The notes under the pieces: model-generated
Told to the model about the DNA's origin: nothing
What the model saw: only the letters and a program-made list of their open reading frames with translations
The model's database searches: none
Program-made: the position numbers and the translations under genes
Assembly (NCBI GenBank): GCA_030043545.1
Contig: JASHXM010000182.1
Span: 1-9,098, forward strand
Length of the DNA stretch: 9,098 bases
Origin: Thermoplasmata archaeon
Lineage (GTDB): Archaea; Thermoplasmatota; Thermoplasmata; Lutacidiplasmatales; UBA184
Reading direction: 5' to 3'
Part shown: positions 6,293 through 9,098 of the stretch, piece by piece
How the letters are laid out: the number at the start of each line of letters is the position of its first letter
Numbering within the stretch: the stretch's first letter is position 1

Positions 6293-7177
6293 CTACGAGA
6301 ACTCCTCGCGCTCGAACAGGGCGAGGCCGCCGAGCGCGGTGGCGAACAGGTAGCCGACCATGATCTCGATCGCCTCCGCGTAGCCGGGCGCGTAGGTGGT
6401 GCCGAGCAACGGACTGTGCGAGACGTGCGCGGGGACGCCGACGAACGGGTAGTTGATCACGGAGTTCGAGGTGTTCGCGACGTACGACAGGAGGAACCAC
6501 GGCTCGATGTGGATCAGCCCGACGACGAGGTCCTGGATGATCGAGAAGCCGAACAGGAACAGGACGGCGACGACGAGCACCGCGTAGAGGCTCGTCTTGA
6601 AGAGCGAGCTGAACAGGAAGACGAAGCCGACGAGCGCGAGCAGGTAGAGGACGGCGAGGCCGAACGACTCGAGCAGCGCCGACCCGTCCGAGAACGCTCC
6701 CGGCCCCAGGTAGTAGACCGCGTTCCCGACGATGATCGCGAGGTAGACCGCCGTCGAGACGACCGCCGCCGCGACGGCCGCCGTGTACTTGCCCGCGTAG
6801 ACGGTCGCCCGCCGGATCGGGAGCCCCATCAGGAAGTAGCCGGTCTTGTTCTGGAACTCGCCCGCGATCGCGTCGCCGCCGAAGATGATCCCCGCGAATA
6901 GGATCAGCCCGGACGCCGACGTCCCCCAGAGGGTACCGTACATGTCCGTCGCGCTCCCGATCACGCCCGCCGGCCGGAAGTAGGCGATGAGTCCGGTCAG
7001 CAGCCCGCCGACGACCGCGACGATCGACATCATCAGGACGAACCGGCGCGAGCGCAGGTAGTCCCGCAGCTGGTACCGCGAGAGGATCATCGCCTGCTGG
7101 AACGTCCCAGGGACGACCCCGAGCGTCCCGTCGCCCGCCGTCGGCGCGGCGGGCATCGTCGCGGTCGGGGCGCTCAT
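6293..7177 (-). CDS. ABC-2 type transporter permease
   Basis: This is the membrane half of an ABC exporter paired with the ATPase upstream. The 294 residues begin with about 25 low-complexity residues and then a helix, QQAMILSRYQLRDYLRSRRF (27-46). This basic amphipathic coupling-type segment is typical before the first membrane helix of ABC-2 permeases (about 46-66). Around five further hydrophobic segments follow, including an IIFGGDAIAGEFQNKTGYFLMGLPIRR region, the usual ABC-2 cytoplasmic loop pattern (GEFQNKT resembles the E-(Y/R)xxxT signature). It ends with ALFEREEFS. I chose ATG 7177 over the longer open frame because it overlaps the ATPase stop as ATGA and has GGAGG four nt upstream; the 58 residues added by a start at 7351 are Arg-rich shadow sequence. 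Cargo is unknown. Confidence 0.9.
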   Translation of the reverse strand: MSAPTATMPAAPTAGDGTLGVVPGTFQQAMILSRYQLRDYLRSRRFVLMMSIVAVVGGLLTGLIAYFRPAGVIGSATDMYGTLWGTSASGLILFAGIIFGGDAIAGEFQNKTGYFLMGLPIRRATVYAGKYTAAVAAAVVSTAVYLAIIVGNAVYYLGPGAFSDGSALLESFGLAVLYLLALVGFVFLFSSLFKTSLYAVLVVAVLFLFGFSIIQDLVVGLIHIEPWFLLSYVANTSNSVINYPFVGVPAHVSHSPLLGTTYAPGYAEAIEIMVGYLFATALGGLALFEREEFS

Positions 7178-8124
7178 CCGCCCTCCCCGGTCGAGATCTC
7201 GCGCAGGTAGACCTCCTCGAGAGCGCTGCGCGACTCCCGGAACGACACCAGCCCGAGCTTGAGGGCGGCGAGCCGCTCCAGCAGCTCGGCGCGGCTGTCG
7301 CCGTCGGCCTTGAGGCTGAGCGTGATCCGACTCGCGTCGACGCGGCTCCACCCCGAGACGCCCGGGAGCGACGCGATCTGCCCCGACACCACCGGGTCGT
7401 CGACCGGTCGGGCGAATTCCGCCTCGACCGACCGGACCCCGCCGTCGAACCGGAGGGCGACGTTCGCGAGCGTGTCGGAGAAGAGGAGCTTGCCGTGGTT
7501 GAGCAGCGCGACGCGGTCGCAGACGTCGACGACCTCGCTGAGGATGTGGCTGCTCATGAAGATCAGGCGGCGCTCCTTCTTGAGGCCCCGAATGATGTCG
7601 CGCACCTCCGCCATCCCCCGAGGGTCGAGCCCGGTGCTCGGCTCATCCAGGATCACGACGTCCGGGTCGGAGAGGAGCGAGGCGGCGATGTTGATCCGCT
7701 GCTTCATCCCCTTCGAGAATTTGCCGACCTTCTTGTCGGCCCACTCGGTCATCTTCACCTCGTCCAAGACGACCCGCGTCCGGTCCCGGATCTCCTCGGG
7801 GCGCATCCCGCGGAGCGCCCCGCTCATCTCGAGCGCCTCGTTCGGGGAGAGTGACGGGTAGATCTCGGGCGTCTCGATCAGATCGCCGCACGACGCGAGC
7901 GCCCGCTTCCGGTCCCGCTGGACCGAGATCCCGTTGATGAACGCCTCGCCTTCGGTGGGGAAGATCAGGTCGGTGAACATCTTGAGGGTCGTCGTTTTCC
8001 CGGCGCCGTTCGGTCCCAGGAAGCCGACGCACACCGCCCCCTCGACGGCGAGGTCCAAGTGGTCGAGGGCGACGAACGAGCCGAACCGCTTCGTGAGCTG
8101 ACGCGCTTCGATGCTGGGCGCCAC
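7174..8124 (-). CDS. ABC transporter ATP-binding protein (ABC-2 exporter)
   Basis: This nucleotide-binding subunit of 316 residues powers the permease encoded directly downstream. Motifs in order: Walker A GPNGAGKTT (37-45), an E in place of the Q-loop Gln in GDLIETPEIYPSLS (80-93; E84), the signature variant FSKGMKQR (136-143), Walker B VVILDEP (156-162) with E161, the D-loop TGLDP (164-168) and the switch His193 in MSSH. The E-for-Q change and the FSKGM signature are common in BcrA/CcmA-like ABC-2 ATPases, which often export peptides, antibiotics or lipids. About 100 residues after the nucleotide-binding core form the accessory domain usual in this group. GTG 8124 is preferred; it has no Shine-Dalgarno but a TATA-like element at 8153-8160. 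The stop overlaps the permease start by 4 nt, so the two are translationally coupled. Confidence 0.95.
   Translation of the reverse strand: MAPSIEARQLTKRFGSFVALDHLDLAVEGAVCVGFLGPNGAGKTTTLKMFTDLIFPTEGEAFINGISVQRDRKRALASCGDLIETPEIYPSLSPNEALEMSGALRGMRPEEIRDRTRVVLDEVKMTEWADKKVGKFSKGMKQRINIAASLLSDPDVVILDEPSTGLDPRGMAEVRDIIRGLKKERRLIFMSSHILSEVVDVCDRVALLNHGKLLFSDTLANVALRFDGGVRSVEAEFARPVDDPVVSGQIASLPGVSGWSRVDASRITLSLKADGDSRAELLERLAALKLGLVSFRESRSALEEVYLREISTGEGG
7182..7186 (-). promoter_or_regulatory. Shine-Dalgarno (GGAGG) of the ABC permease
   Basis: On the minus strand GGAGG lies four nt before the permease ATG, inside the last codons of the ATPase gene. It decides the permease start at 7177. It also shows that this genome uses Shine-Dalgarno sites inside operons while the leading genes mostly lack them. 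Confidence 0.75.
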
Positions 8125-8152
8125 GTTCGTTGGGGGGGCGCTGCCCGCGGCC

Positions 8153-8160
8153 CAGATAAC
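8153..8160 (-). promoter_or_regulatory. TATA-like element for the ABC transporter operon
   Basis: On the minus strand this reads GTTATCTG, 29-36 bp before the GTG at 8124, in the 45-bp gap after copA. No Shine-Dalgarno precedes the GTG, so the ABC pair may have its own leaderless promoter instead of depending on copA. Confidence 0.45.
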
Positions 8161-8169
8161 TCCTCGGCC

Positions 8170-9098
8170 TCACGCGCTCGCGCTCCGACCGACGGTCGCC
8201 GGTCGGGGGGCGGGCAGCCGGACGCGCCGGAGCGACAGCGAGTTCGCGAGCACCGCGGTCGACGAGAGCCCCATCGCGAGCGCCCCCGCGACGGGCAGCG
8301 CGGCGTAGAGGCCGAGCCCGAAGACGGGCACGAGCGCGCCCATCGCGATCGGGAGCAGGACGGCGTTGTAGCCGAGCGCCCAGAGGAGGTTGCCGCGAAC
8401 CTTGGCGACGGTCCGACGGGCGATCCGGAGCGCCAGCGGCACCGATCGGACGTCGGAGCCGAGCAGCAGCAGCTGACCGGCCTCGCGCGCCACGGCCGTT
8501 CCCGTCCCGACGGCGATCCCGAGGTCGGCCGCCGTCAGCGCCGGCGCGTCGTTGATCCCGTCACCGACGAACCCGACGGTGCGCCCCTCGGACCGGTACC
8601 GCTCCACGAGCGCGAGCTTGCCCGCCGGATCGACGCCGGCGTGCACGGTCGTGATCCCGACCGCGGACGCGACGCGGTCGGCCGCCGCGGCCGCGTCGCC
8701 GGTGACCATCGCCACCCGAACGCCGTCCGCCGCCAGCGCGGCGATCGCCTCCCGCGCGCCGTCCGAGATCGGGTCGTCGAACGAGAGCAGACCGGCCGGG
8801 GCTCCCCCGATCCGCACGACCGCCGCCGAGAGGCCATCACGCGAGGCCGCGCGGAGGGGCGCATCGAGCGCCGGAGGCAGCTCGGCATCCGGATCGGGAC
8901 GCACGACCTCGACCGACCGCCCGTCCACGGTGCCGCGCATCCCGAGGCCCGGGACCGCCCAGATCTCCTGGGCCGGACGTACGGAGAGCCCGCGCGCGGC
9001 CGTCGCTTCGCGGATCGCCCGGGCGAACGGGTGGGTCGAACCGGACTCCACGGCGGCCGCCGCCGAGAGCACGTCGTCCGCGGTCGCCCCGGGTGCGG
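8170..9098 (-). CDS. copA: Cu+-type P1B ATPase, C-terminal part (start off the right edge)
   Basis: P1B ATPases pump soft metal ions, mainly Cu+, out of the cytoplasm. The visible 308 residues cover most of the nucleotide-binding domain, the rest of the phosphorylation domain and the last two membrane helices. Visible motifs are STHPFA with the invariant HP (start of the fragment), GxG in the GLGMRG segment, VTGD, GDGINDAP (near 8542-8565) and the Mg-coordinating region after it. In the membrane part, N-x6-YN with a following Pro (near 8355-8400) and MGLSS (near 8263-8277) match the TM7 and TM8 metal-site patterns of the Cu+ (P1B-1) subgroup. The DKTG phosphorylation site and N-terminal metal-binding domains would lie off the window. 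The frame is open to the edge, so GTG 9072 is not the start. No metal-sensor gene is visible nearby. Confidence 0.93.
   Translation of the reverse strand, partial: APGATADDVLSAAAAVESGSTHPFARAIREATAARGLSVRPAQEIWAVPGLGMRGTVDGRSVEVVRPDPDAELPPALDAPLRAASRDGLSAAVVRIGGAPAGLLSFDDPISDGAREAIAALAADGVRVAMVTGDAAAAADRVASAVGITTVHAGVDPAGKLALVERYRSEGRTVGFVGDGINDAPALTAADLGIAVGTGTAVAREAGQLLLLGSDVRSVPLALRIARRTVAKVRGNLLWALGYNAVLLPIAMGALVPVFGLGLYAALPVAGALAMGLSSTAVLANSLSLRRVRLPAPRPATVGRSASA

Noticed and set aside
7178..7351. N-terminal extension of the ABC permease to 352 residues
   Set aside because: The added residues are Arg-rich shadow sequence inside the ATPase gene. The ATGA overlap with GGAGG four nt upstream decides the start at 7177.
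8170..9072. GTG 9072 as the start of the P-type ATPase gene
   Set aside because: The frame continues open to the window edge with family-like residues, and a P1B ATPase must also contain the DKTG site and earlier helices upstream.

Overview
The window comes from a GC-rich archaeon (close to 70% GC by eye). The archaeal call rests on a clamp-loader small subunit of the archaeal/eukaryotic RFC type, a tiny Sec61-beta (SecG) protein, a stand-alone archaeal-type wyosine synthase (Taw1/TYW1), and TATA-like patches about 25-30 bp upstream of start codons that mostly lack a Shine-Dalgarno. The proteins are rich in Arg, Ala and Gly but not strongly acidic, so a haloarchaeon is unlikely. A high-GC uncultivated Thermoplasmatota lineage is my best guess, by inference only. 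All gene calls come from reading translations and motifs; nothing was searched.

Left block (1-2912, all minus strand, transcribed right to left): a multi-pass membrane protein of unknown function, a 137-residue hypothetical protein, the RFC small subunit, and moaC (molybdopterin precursor synthesis), which is cut by the left edge. The spacing is tight (42, 27 and 7 bp), but rfcS has its own TATA-like element over the end of the upstream gene.

Middle block (3002-4962): on the plus strand, a short SppA-like (S49) serine protease without an obvious membrane anchor, then secG. Both concern membrane or secreted protein handling. taw1 converges on secG from the other side, and the two stop codons overlap inside one CTAG palindrome. 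taw1 and an MFS transporter (5041-6279) diverge from a 78-bp interval holding a single AT-rich patch.

Right block (6293-9098, minus strand): the C-terminal part of a Cu+-type P1B ATPase (copA, cut by the right edge), then an ABC-2 exporter pair of ATPase and permease joined by an ATGA overlap with a strong Shine-Dalgarno.

The window is gene-dense and mostly housekeeping plus transport. I see no tRNA, rRNA, CRISPR array, insertion sequence or attachment site, and no gene-free stretch longer than about 90 bp. The clearest unexplained items are the membrane protein with a Glu-Glu/His cluster, its small hypothetical neighbour, and the recurring promoter motif. I did not find convincing evidence of a new multi-gene system.
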